DNA of 34,083 nt from an uncultured Parafilimonas sp. (GTDB lineage: Bacteria; Bacteroidota; Bacteroidia; Chitinophagales; Chitinophagaceae), in contig CAIRZB010000088.1 of NCBI GenBank assembly GCA_903882935.1, positions 1-34,083 of the forward strand, written 5' to 3'. The notes beneath the pieces are model-generated. The model saw only the letters and a list, made by a program, of their open reading frames with translations, was not told where the DNA came from and did not search any database. How positions within the stretch are numbered: position 1 is the first letter of the stretch; every line of letters starts with the position of its first letter. A program made the position numbers and the translations under genes. Below are positions 23,389 to 30,088 of this stretch, one piece after another.

Positions 23389-23940
23389 TTATAGGTTATG
23401 GATGATTTGTTGAAGTGTTGGGTTTATCTTGTCTTTGTCTGATAAAATTAATTCGTCTTCTGCTAACCGCCAGTCTATGGCAATTTCAGGGTCATTGTAT
23501 ATAAGGCCACCTTCAGCCTGCTTATTGTAGTAATTATCGCATTTGTAAAAAAACACAGCTTTTTCACTTAACACAACAAAGCCATGTGCAAAACCACGCG
23601 GTACAAATAATTGTGTGTTAGAAGTGGCAGACAGCAGCACTGCCACATGTTGGCCAAAAGTGGGGGAGTTTTTTCTAATGTCAACGGCAACATCCAATAC
23701 TTCTCCTTCTAAAACCCTTACCAGTTTTGCTTGTGCGGCATCGCCAACCTGAAAATGCAACCCCCGTAATACGCCCTTTGTTGAACTGGACTGGTTGTCT
23801 TGCACAAAGTTTACATCAAGGCCGGTTTTATTAAAAAATGTATTTCGGTTAAAACCTTCAAAAAAATAGCCCCGGCTGTCCCTAAACAATGTATCGTGAA
23901 TAATATAACAATCCGCGAGCGGTGTTTTTTCTGCTTCCAT
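23389..23940 (-). CDS. rfbC: dTDP-4-dehydrorhamnose 3,5-epimerase
   Basis: Epimerises dTDP-4-keto-6-deoxyglucose at C3 and C5. 183 aa, cupin fold. The catalytic His62 is in LRGLHFQ (58-64). Other RmlC elements are [31 protein letters not shown] (73-90), [10 protein letters not shown] (112-121) and Tyr132 in FFYKCDNYY. Lies between rfbB and rfbA, 7 bp after rfbB and 10 bp before rfbA, so clearly one operon. Confidence 0.95.
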   Translation of the reverse strand: MEAEKTPLADCYIIHDTLFRDSRGYFFEGFNRNTFFNKTGLDVNFVQDNQSSSTKGVLRGLHFQVGDAAQAKLVRVLEGEVLDVAVDIRKNSPTFGQHVAVLLSATSNTQLFVPRGFAHGFVVLSEKAVFFYKCDNYYNKQAEGGLIYNDPEIAIDWRLAEDELILSDKDKINPTLQQIIHNL

Positions 23941-23947
23941 GGTGTTC

Positions 23948-25003
23948 TTATCGGTTTGTGTATTGGGTTTCGTAATAATGTTGGTAGTTTCCGCTGGTTA
24001 CATGTTGCAGCCACTGTTGGTTTTGCAAGTACCAGTCAATGGTAAGGCTAAGGCCTTCTTCAAAGGTAACTGAGGGTTTCCAGCCTAGTTCGCGGTTTAT
24101 TTTTGTGGCATCAATCGCATAACGCAGGTCGTGCCCAGGCCTGTCTTTAACGTAGGCAATCAGCCCTTCGCTTGTACCGGGTGTGCGGCCAAGTTTTTCA
24201 TCCATCAATTTGCACAACAGTTTTACAAGGTCAAGATTTTTCCACTCATTAAAGCCACCAACGTTGTAGGTTTCCTTGTCGGCCCCATGGTGAAACACAG
24301 TGTCAATAGCTCTGGCATGGTCTATCACAAACAGCCAGTCCCTTGTATTATTTCCTTTGCCGTAAACAGGCAATGGTTTGTTATTGATAATATTGTTGAT
24401 GAACAAAGGGATCAGTTTCTCCGGAAAATGGTTGGGCCCGTAATTGTTAGAGCAGTTGGTAATTACAAATGGTAAATGGTAGGTTTCGCCGTACGCCCTT
24501 ACAAAATGGTCTGAAGCGGCCTTGCTTGCCGAATAAGGCGAGTTAGGGGAGTAAGGTGTTGTTTCAGTAAACAAGTCGGTATCGCCTAATGTACCATATA
24601 CTTCATCTGTAGAAACATGGTAAAAGCGGTGCTCGGCCAGGGTCTCTTTCCAAAATTCTTTGGCCACGTTAAGCAGGTTTGCTGTACCTACCACGTTGGT
24701 ATAGATAAAATCCATGGGCGACAGTATGGAACGGTCCACATGCGATTCCGCGGCAAGGTGAATTACGTCGGTGACACTGTACTTTTCAAAAACGGTTTTA
24801 AGCGCACCAGGGTCAAGAATATTTACTTTTTCAAAAAAGTAATTGGGGCTTTTCTCAATGTCAATCAAGTTTTCTAAGTTGCCAGCATACGTAAGCGCAT
24901 CAACGTTGATAATAGTATAGTCGGGATATTTTGTGGTAAACAGCCTTACCACATGCGACCCTATAAAGCCAGCTCCTCCGGTAATTACAATGGATTTTTT
25001 CAT
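23948..25003 (-). CDS. rfbB: dTDP-glucose 4,6-dehydratase
   Basis: Converts dTDP-glucose to dTDP-4-keto-6-deoxyglucose with bound NAD. 351 aa, extended short-chain dehydrogenase fold: NAD-binding GGAGFIGSH (9-17), substrate site STDEVYG (131-137) with Asp133 and Glu134, and catalytic Tyr157-x3-Lys161 (YSASK). NNTRDWLFV and RPGHDLRYAID are further RmlB signatures. First gene of the rfbB-rfbC-rfbA operon. rfbD, the reductase that completes dTDP-L-rhamnose, is absent here; it may be elsewhere, or the product may feed another deoxysugar. Confidence 0.96.
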   Translation of the reverse strand: MKKSIVITGGAGFIGSHVVRLFTTKYPDYTIINVDALTYAGNLENLIDIEKSPNYFFEKVNILDPGALKTVFEKYSVTDVIHLAAESHVDRSILSPMDFIYTNVVGTANLLNVAKEFWKETLAEHRFYHVSTDEVYGTLGDTDLFTETTPYSPNSPYSASKAASDHFVRAYGETYHLPFVITNCSNNYGPNHFPEKLIPLFINNIINNKPLPVYGKGNNTRDWLFVIDHARAIDTVFHHGADKETYNVGGFNEWKNLDLVKLLCKLMDEKLGRTPGTSEGLIAYVKDRPGHDLRYAIDATKINRELGWKPSVTFEEGLSLTIDWYLQNQQWLQHVTSGNYQHYYETQYTNR

Positions 25004-25220
25004 TAATAAATGAATTATTTAAAAATTACAGTGATGAATTGTTGAACGAACATAGGTTAACGCTTATAAAAAGACGGCTAGAAATTTGAAAAATTTTTCG
25101 GCTTTTGTTAAAGATCTACTAGCGCGGATATTTCAATTACAGTTTCCTCAGATTCAATCATGGATATTTGCTTGCAAAATAATGCTTTTTTGCGATTGTG
25201 CAAAACTGGCTCAAGCGCCA

Positions 25221-25254
25221 AAAAAAACGGACTGTCAAATGACAATCCGTTTTT
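25221..25254 (-). terminator. Terminator downstream of tRNA-Cys
   Basis: ACGGA-x-TGTC and GACA-x-TCCGT form a stem with one mismatch around an AAAT loop (25228-25250). On the minus strand the run at 25221-25227 gives seven T after the stem. It begins a few bases past the 3' end of the tRNA gene. Confidence 0.75.
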
Positions 25255-25257
25255 ATG

Positions 25258-25328
25258 AGGTCCCGAGCGGATTCAAACCGCTGTACGAGCTTTTGCAGAG
25301 CTCTGCCTAGTCACTCGGCCACAGGACC
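25258..25328 (-). tRNA. tRNA-Cys (GCA)
   Basis: On the minus strand the 71-nt gene starts GGTCCTG and ends CGGGACC plus discriminator T73, the usual U73 of tRNA-Cys. The acceptor stem has six Watson-Crick pairs and one T-G. The anticodon arm is GAGCT-CTGCAAA-AGCTC, so the anticodon is GCA. The T arm is AGCGG-TTTGAAT-CCGCT. No CCA is encoded (CAT follows). A matching promoter and terminator flank it, so it appears to be a single-gene unit. Confidence 0.93.
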
Positions 25329-25356
25329 TTTTATGCTATTTTTCAAAAGCAGGGTG

Positions 25357-25386
25357 CAAAAATAAAGGATTACCGCTAAAAACAAA
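25357..25386 (-). promoter_or_regulatory. Promoter of tRNA-Cys
   Basis: Read on the minus strand: TTTG (25383-25386), an 18-base spacer, then TATTTTTG (25357-25364). This matches the Bacteroidota -33/-7 consensus. The start site would be near 25350, about 22 bases before the mature tRNA end. It overlaps the upstream region of the divergent nucleoside phosphorylase gene. Confidence 0.65.
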
Positions 25387-25440
25387 ATTCTAAATGCTTT
25401 TTATATTGCCTTAAACACGAATTTTGTGCAAAAGCCTTGT

Positions 25441-26316
25441 ATGAACGTGATAGCGGAAAGTGAGTTGGTAATAAACAGCAGGGGGGCTGTTTACCACCTT
25501 GACCTTAGGCCCGAGGAAATTGCACATACCGTAATTACCGTGGGCGACCCAGACAGGGTGGCTGAAGTAAGCAAGTATTTTGATGACATTGAGTTACAAA
25601 TGCAACATAGGGAGTTTGTTACACATACGGGTTATATTGGCAAAAAACGTATTTCAGTGGTATCTAGTGGCATAGGGCCTGATAATATTGACATAGTGCT
25701 TAACGAGCTGGATGCCCTAGTGAACATTGACTTAAATACACGCACCATAAAACAAGAACTAACCGCGCTTGTTATTATTAGACTGGGGACCAGCGGGGCA
25801 TTGCAGGCTGATATACCGGTGGATGGGTTTATAGCCTCTACCCATGGCATAGGCATTGATAACTTGCTTAACTTTTACAGGCACGGCTACAACGGGGAGG
25901 AAGAGCAATTGCTAAAACACTTTGTAGCCCATACACAAACTGATGTAAATTCAATTAAGCCTTACATAGGCACGGCGTCTGTTACATTGCTAAAACACTT
26001 TGTAACAGGCTTTCACCAAGGCATAACACTTACCGCGCCGGGGTTTTATGGGCCACAAGGGCGGGTGTTGCGGCTGGGTTTAACCAACCCGGGTTTTATG
26101 GAGCGGCTGAGCACGTTCAGTTATGGCAGCCACCGTGTAATAAACTGCGAAATGGAAACCAGTGCCATTTATGGTTTGGGCAAATTATTAGGGCACCATT
26201 GCCTAAGTTTAAATGCCGTGGTAAACAACAGGGTAACCAAAAAGTACACCAGCGACGTTAAGCAAAGTGCCAAAAGGCTTATAGAGCATGCGTTACAAAC
26301 AATAGAAAGCATCTAG
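25441..26316 (+). CDS. Nucleoside phosphorylase (uridine phosphorylase-like)
   Basis: Nucleoside phosphorylase of the PNP/UDP family (PF01048), which splits nucleosides to base and ribose 1-phosphate for salvage. 291 aa from an ATG at 25441; the frame extends to a GTG at 25426 but the ATG gives a normal start. Residues: GDPDR (35-39), SSGIGPDN (75-82), RLGTSGALQ (114-122) and NCEMETSAIYGL (about 231-242), the last with the ribose-contacting E-M-E-T. The GDPDRV...GTSG pattern is closest to uridine phosphorylase, but a purine substrate is not excluded. Cytoplasmic. It starts a plus-strand run with dapF and a Nudix gene, separated by 75-83 bp, with no clear sign of one operon. Confidence 0.88.
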   Translation: MNVIAESELVINSRGAVYHLDLRPEEIAHTVITVGDPDRVAEVSKYFDDIELQMQHREFVTHTGYIGKKRISVVSSGIGPDNIDIVLNELDALVNIDLNTRTIKQELTALVIIRLGTSGALQADIPVDGFIASTHGIGIDNLLNFYRHGYNGEEEQLLKHFVAHTQTDVNSIKPYIGTASVTLLKHFVTGFHQGITLTAPGFYGPQGRVLRLGLTNPGFMERLSTFSYGSHRVINCEMETSAIYGLGKLLGHHCLSLNAVVNNRVTKKYTSDVKQSAKRLIEHALQTIESI

Positions 26317-26391
26317 GTACATTTACAAGATTTTAAGTTAGCCGCACATGTACCCAATTAATAGACATTGAGATTTTAACAGCTTATAACT

Positions 26392-27168
26392 ATGAAAGTA
26401 AATTTTTTTAAATACCAGGCCACCGGAAATGATTTTATAATTTTTGATGCAAGGCAAAACGATTTGCTTTTAACCAATAAGCAGATAGGCAAGTTGTGCG
26501 ACCGCAAATTTGGCATTGGGGCCGATGGTGTGATGCTGCTGAAAAACAAAGAAGGCTACGATTTTGAGATGGTATACCATAATGCCGACGGTACCATGAG
26601 CATGTGTGGCAACGGGGGGCGTAGCATGGTAAAATTTGCCCAGCGCCTGGGTATACAGCGCGCCAACTACTATTTTTTGGCCATAGACGGTGACCACACG
26701 GCAACAATAGACAACAGCGGTTGGGTAAACCTAAAAATGAAGGATGTGCATGGCATTGCAAAACACCATGGTGACGCATCTTTAAACACTGGCTCGCCAC
26801 ACTATGTAAAACATGTGCCTGATGTAAAAAATTACGATGTGGTAAGGGTAGGCAAGCTGATACGCTACAGCGATGAATACGCCAAAGAGGGGATAAACGT
26901 GAACTTTGTGGAAGGGGGTGACAAGGGTATTTTTGTACGCACCTACGAGCGTGGCGTGGAAAATGAAACCCTCAGCTGCGGCACAGGTGTTACGGCCGCA
27001 TCGTTGGTGTATGCCCATAACGACAATGGTTTTAACCGCGTGGAGGTGCAAACCTTTGGGGGCCAACTTGCGGTTGAGTTTGACAAAACAGGCGAAGATG
27101 ACTTTGAAAACATTTGGCTGTGTGGACCTGCCGAATTGGTATTTACCGGAGAAATAGACATATTGTAA
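26392..27168 (+). CDS. dapF: Diaminopimelate epimerase
   Basis: Converts LL- to meso-diaminopimelate for lysine and peptidoglycan synthesis; cytoplasmic and cofactor-independent. 258 aa. The two catalytic cysteines are Cys72 in MCGNGGR (71-77) and Cys196 in LSCGTGV (194-200). FFKYQATGNDFIIFD (5-19), GIGADGVM (41-48), NADG (64-67) and the R-x-x-E-R-G-V segment before the second Cys are typical. All the family's key residues are intact. Confidence 0.96.
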   Translation: MKVNFFKYQATGNDFIIFDARQNDLLLTNKQIGKLCDRKFGIGADGVMLLKNKEGYDFEMVYHNADGTMSMCGNGGRSMVKFAQRLGIQRANYYFLAIDGDHTATIDNSGWVNLKMKDVHGIAKHHGDASLNTGSPHYVKHVPDVKNYDVVRVGKLIRYSDEYAKEGINVNFVEGGDKGIFVRTYERGVENETLSCGTGVTAASLVYAHNDNGFNRVEVQTFGGQLAVEFDKTGEDDFENIWLCGPAELVFTGEIDIL

Positions 27169-27251
27169 ACTGAACATGATTAATACCCCATTGGGTACGC
27201 TAAATAATTAACACAGGTACAGCAACGACTGCATCTGATAAAACAACCGGG

Positions 27252-27749
27252 ATGAGTGAATTTACAACAGCCGCTGCCTTAGGCATCGAAAGTTATACCG
27301 TACGTGTATATGGAATTTTGATTGATGGCACAAACAGGGTTTTATTGAGTGATGAATTTATTAGGGGGGATTATTTTACCAAATTCCCCGGTGGGGGGCT
27401 TGAGCTTGGCGAAGGCACGCGAGAATGCCTTAAACGCGAGTTTATGGAGGAAACAGGCTTGGATGTAACCATTGGTGACCATATTTATACCACCGACTAT
27501 TTTCAAATATCAGCCTTTAACCGACGGCACCAGATTATAGCGATTTATTACTATGCCCATGCCGCAGCGCCTGTGCAGGTTACGGCAAAAACTACCCCAT
27601 TTGATTTTACCACCGAACAAGTAAGTGACCCCAAAGGCCAAAGCGAAGTGCTGCGCTGGGTAGCATGGGAGGATCTTACGGAGGAAACCGTAACGCTGCC
27701 TATAGATAAGATTGTGGTGGCAATGCTTAAGAACGGTAAGCAAGGATAA
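27252..27749 (+). CDS. Nudix hydrolase
   Basis: A 165-aa Nudix-fold hydrolase that cleaves a nucleoside diphosphate linked to another group. The Nudix box is complete: Gly48, Glu54, then R62-E63-F64-x-E66-E67-x-G69-L70 in GLELGEGTRECLKREFMEETGLDV (49-72, shown in parts: REFMEETGLDV). The protein starts within the fold, with the typical beta strand VRVYGILID. The substrate cannot be read from sequence. No partner is suggested by dapF upstream or the minus-strand genes downstream. Confidence 0.88.
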   Translation: MSEFTTAAALGIESYTVRVYGILIDGTNRVLLSDEFIRGDYFTKFPGGGLELGEGTRECLKREFMEETGLDVTIGDHIYTTDYFQISAFNRRHQIIAIYYYAHAAAPVQVTAKTTPFDFTTEQVSDPKGQSEVLRWVAWEDLTEETVTLPIDKIVVAMLKNGKQG

Positions 27750-27767
27750 TTTTTTCTTATGTGTTTA

Positions 27768-27793
27768 GTTTTACAGCCGTGCAGCTGTAAAAC
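27768..27793 (+). terminator. Hairpin after the Nudix gene
   Basis: The 10-bp arms GTTTTACAGC (27768-27777) and GCTGTAAAAC (27784-27793) close a 6-base loop. A TTTTT run lies 7 bases further on, so the terminator call is moderate. Confidence 0.45.
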
Positions 27794-27871
27794 CATGCCT
27801 TTTTGGGACTATTTTGCCGTTTTGGCCCAGCTACATGGAGTCTAAAACTGGTCTAAGCTCTTAGTTTAAAT

Positions 27872-28417
27872 CTACGGCGTGGGTACTGCGGGGCTGCGCT
27901 TTTTTTGTTGTAACAACCATGCCACCACCACAAAAACAACTGTCCCTACTACATTCATCAGCAGATCTTTCTGCGAATCGGGGATAAATATAAACATTGG
28001 CCGTCCGGCAAGCAGGTTTTGGAAAACCTCGTTTACCAAACCAACGGCATTAAAAACCGCTGCGGTTGTGGAGATTGTTTGTACATTAAATTGCAGCCTG
28101 GTGGTTGTTACCAACAACATTACGATGAGCAGCGAAATAACCAACGCAAAAAACAGGTGTTCGGCATCATTCATAAGCAGTTCCGGCAATGGCGCAAATT
28201 TAAAATGTCGTGTACGCTCCCAAACAATCAACAGCATATAAATAAAGAAAACAAGGTTAACCGTTTTGGAGGGCTGCAGCTGATACTTTTTACGGCTGTT
28301 TAAAAACGAAACAAGCACTAACAACACGCCCCAATAATAGAGCAACATATAAACTTTGGAGATGAGTATCCACGCAAATAGGGCTGCTGAAAAGAGCAAA
28401 AAAGCTTTTAGTTTCAT
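27872..28417 (-). CDS. VanZ-like integral membrane protein
   Basis: A 181-aa protein with five hydrophobic segments: about 1-20, 23-40, 53-65, 89-107 and 154-172. Two elements agree with the VanZ-like family (PF04892): an A-E-H-L-F-F-A-L segment before one helix, and GLVNEVFQNLLAGRP ... DSQKDLLMNVVGTVVF near the end, which parallels the family's G-L-x-x-E-x-x-Q-x-x-x-P-G-R and D-x-x-x-N-x-x-G pattern. VanZ proteins confer teicoplanin resistance in some hosts, but most members have no known function. It lies behind the Rpn nuclease on the same strand, 87 bp apart. The family match is by eye only. Confidence 0.55.
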   Translation of the reverse strand: MKLKAFLLFSAALFAWILISKVYMLLYYWGVLLVLVSFLNSRKKYQLQPSKTVNLVFFIYMLLIVWERTRHFKFAPLPELLMNDAEHLFFALVISLLIVMLLVTTTRLQFNVQTISTTAAVFNAVGLVNEVFQNLLAGRPMFIFIPDSQKDLLMNVVGTVVFVVVAWLLQQKKRSPAVPTP

Positions 28418-28504
28418 GGGTTTTGGGAGTTATATTTTCGAAGAGTGTTAACAGACACGCTGCAAATAATTGTGGCGCGCAGGTGTGTTGCTTTAAATAA
28501 ACAA

Positions 28505-29338
28505 TCATATTCCCTTATTCAATTCTTGCACCTGTTCTATTGTCAAGTTTGAATGTTTGACAACTTCATCAACAGAAAAGCCTGATTTTAATAGACTCGT
28601 TGCAAACGTTTCTTTCTCTTTTTGTAATGCCCGTCTAACAGCCAAAGTTACGCGCCCCCGGTCGTCTTGCTCGCGCATTAAAACATAATCGTAGGCTTCC
28701 AATTCCTCTTTTGTCCAATTGTGTTTGTCAGCATCATGATAGGCAAATTTCAAACCTTCGTCGTTTATATTTTCTGGAATTACCTCTAAATTCTCTGCAT
28801 TTTTAATAAAATAAACCCACTGGTCAATTATCGTGGTAAGTTCATTTGCTTGCTTGTTAAATTTAGGCAGTTCTATAAAATTAAACTCAATGTGTTTGAT
28901 AAAACTGTTACCAGTCTCGATGTCCGTAATTTTGTGCCTGCTGATATAACTCGTGTTTGGAGTACCTTCAAAGTCTAAAATACCGATAAAAAATGTCGGC
29001 TTTAATTGCTCATATTGGTTGCCGCGCTCTATTTGCCCTGAATAGCTTCTTGAGGCATAATACAATACCCTTTTGTCAAAGCCATCCAATTCTGCCACCT
29101 GCATTTCAACAATATAGGTTTTATTGTTTTGGTCTTTCGCTTTAACATCAACTATAGTAACCTTTCCGCCCTTTAGGTCGGGCATCTGGTAAGGTGTTAA
29201 AATATCTACGTTTACAATTTTATGGTTATGGTCCAACAACAAAACAGCATTCAAAAAGGAGATTAAGACTTCCTTTCTGTTTTCGTTTCCAAATATTTTT
29301 CGGAACGCAATGTCGTTTTTTATGTCAACAAACCGCAT
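28505..29338 (-). CDS. Rpn-family recombination-promoting nuclease / PD-(D/E)XK transposase-like protein
   Basis: A 277-aa protein of the Rpn/PD-(D/E)XK nuclease family (PF12784). The N-terminal signature is DIKNDIAFRKIFGNENRK (5-22). The active-site elements are Asp64 and Lys66 (TIVDVKAKD, 61-69) and Glu78-Met-Gln80 (YIVEMQV). GLKFAYHDADKHNWTKEELE (195-214) and a basic coiled C-terminal part (ALQKEKETFATSLLKSGFS) complete the usual layout. Rpn proteins promote recA-independent recombination in E. coli; they are often called transposases but are not part of a defined IS. It seems intact. No inverted repeats flank it, so I do not call a mobile element. It sits in the most accessory-looking part of the window. 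Confidence 0.88.
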   Translation of the reverse strand: MRFVDIKNDIAFRKIFGNENRKEVLISFLNAVLLLDHNHKIVNVDILTPYQMPDLKGGKVTIVDVKAKDQNNKTYIVEMQVAELDGFDKRVLYYASRSYSGQIERGNQYEQLKPTFFIGILDFEGTPNTSYISRHKITDIETGNSFIKHIEFNFIELPKFNKQANELTTIIDQWVYFIKNAENLEVIPENINDEGLKFAYHDADKHNWTKEELEAYDYVLMREQDDRGRVTLAVRRALQKEKETFATSLLKSGFSVDEVVKHSNLTIEQVQELNKGI

Positions 29339-29472
29339 GTTGAAAAGTTATAAATACTAGTGAACAGTTATTTTTATTTTGGCATTAAACGGGCCCTTTA
29401 GGCAGCTTTAGGCAACACTTAGCGTTGATTTTACTACCCGTTGATAAGTTTGGGTAGTGCTGTCCATAATTA

Positions 29473-29766
29473 CTACAATGAGATACCTAACTCCTCGAAT
29501 TTTTTATTGTCTGTTTCTTTCAAGTAGCTGTAAATTTTTATTGTGTCGCTAAAAACTGCTGCCATGAACGATGCGAAACGCCGTTGGGACTTCTCACTGT
29601 CTGCGAATAAATAAAAGCCGCCACCTTCGGGGTCAAACTGTAAATGCTTTTCGAGTTCTGGGTTTTCTTTCCTTAAAACCAATTTTATTAAAGCAGCCCA
29701 TTCATAACCAGTACCGTGGTAATTATATTTTTGGAATATGGGGCGGTAAATATTTTCAACTTTCAT
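29473..29766 (-). CDS. Imm51-like immunity protein (orphan)
   Basis: A 97-aa protein. GTGYEWAALIKLVLRKENPE (18-37) followed by HLQFDPEGGGFYLFADSEKSQ (41-61, shown in parts: LQFDPEGGGFYLF) and a closing helix resembles the immunity protein family Imm51, in which G-Y-x-W-x-x-L and F-D-P-E-A/G-G-x-F recur. Immunity proteins of this type normally accompany polymorphic toxins; no toxin gene is seen here. It begins 10 bp after the lipoprotein stop, so the two may be cotranscribed. The match is from memory of the pattern and should be treated as provisional. Confidence 0.55.
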   Translation of the reverse strand: MKVENIYRPIFQKYNYHGTGYEWAALIKLVLRKENPELEKHLQFDPEGGGFYLFADSEKSQRRFASFMAAVFSDTIKIYSYLKETDNKKFEELGISL

Positions 29767-29775
29767 TTCGTCGAT

Positions 29776-30027
29776 TTAAGCTGAAACCATATAACTGCCG
29801 TCATTGTATAGGATAAACGGAAAGAACAACTCTTCTTTTGATGAGTCATAATTTTTCGATATTCGAGGACTGCCATCCGGTAATTGCTGTGTGTAAAACG
29901 GTGCTTTCATATTTATAACTTCATCGCCTACTTGCTTACCCAAACTACGCTCTTTGTGAGAATCGCAAGATAGTTGCCCTACTAGAGCAACCAATATTAG
30001 CAATGTTATGTTATGTATTCTTGTCAT
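29776..30027 (-). CDS. Small putative lipoprotein, unknown function
   Basis: An 83-aa protein from ATG at 30027; the frame continues to a TTG at 30036. Residues 1-20 are a hydrophobic signal ending in VGQLSC, where Cys21 could be the lipidated residue; the box is weak (Q-L-S-C) but Bacteroidota boxes are often relaxed. The remaining about 60 residues (SHKERSLGKQ...FFPFILYNDGSYMVSA) are not familiar. The protein ends abruptly, so it could be a shortened remnant. It precedes the Imm51-like gene by 10 bp, which makes one unit likely. It may help locate or trap a toxin at the envelope, but that is speculation. Confidence 0.5.
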   Translation of the reverse strand: MTRIHNITLLILVALVGQLSCDSHKERSLGKQVGDEVINMKAPFYTQQLPDGSPRISKNYDSSKEELFFPFILYNDGSYMVSA

Positions 30028-30088
30028 TGATGCCAATTTCGCCTAAAAATAAGCGTTAAGATTTTTTTTACGCCTCCGTAACGTAAAC

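Noticed and set aside
25086-25310. A 74-aa plus-strand ORF upstream of the nucleoside phosphorylase
   Set aside because: It overlaps the minus-strand tRNA-Cys gene and its terminator and has no coding character.
28505-29338. Rpn gene as a complete transposable element
   Set aside because: No flanking inverted repeats or target duplications were found, and Rpn proteins are usually single-gene units rather than IS elements.
29433-29458. Hairpin ACTACCC/GGGTAGT downstream of the Imm51-like gene
   Set aside because: The 7-bp stem has no U-run in either direction; too weak to call a terminator.
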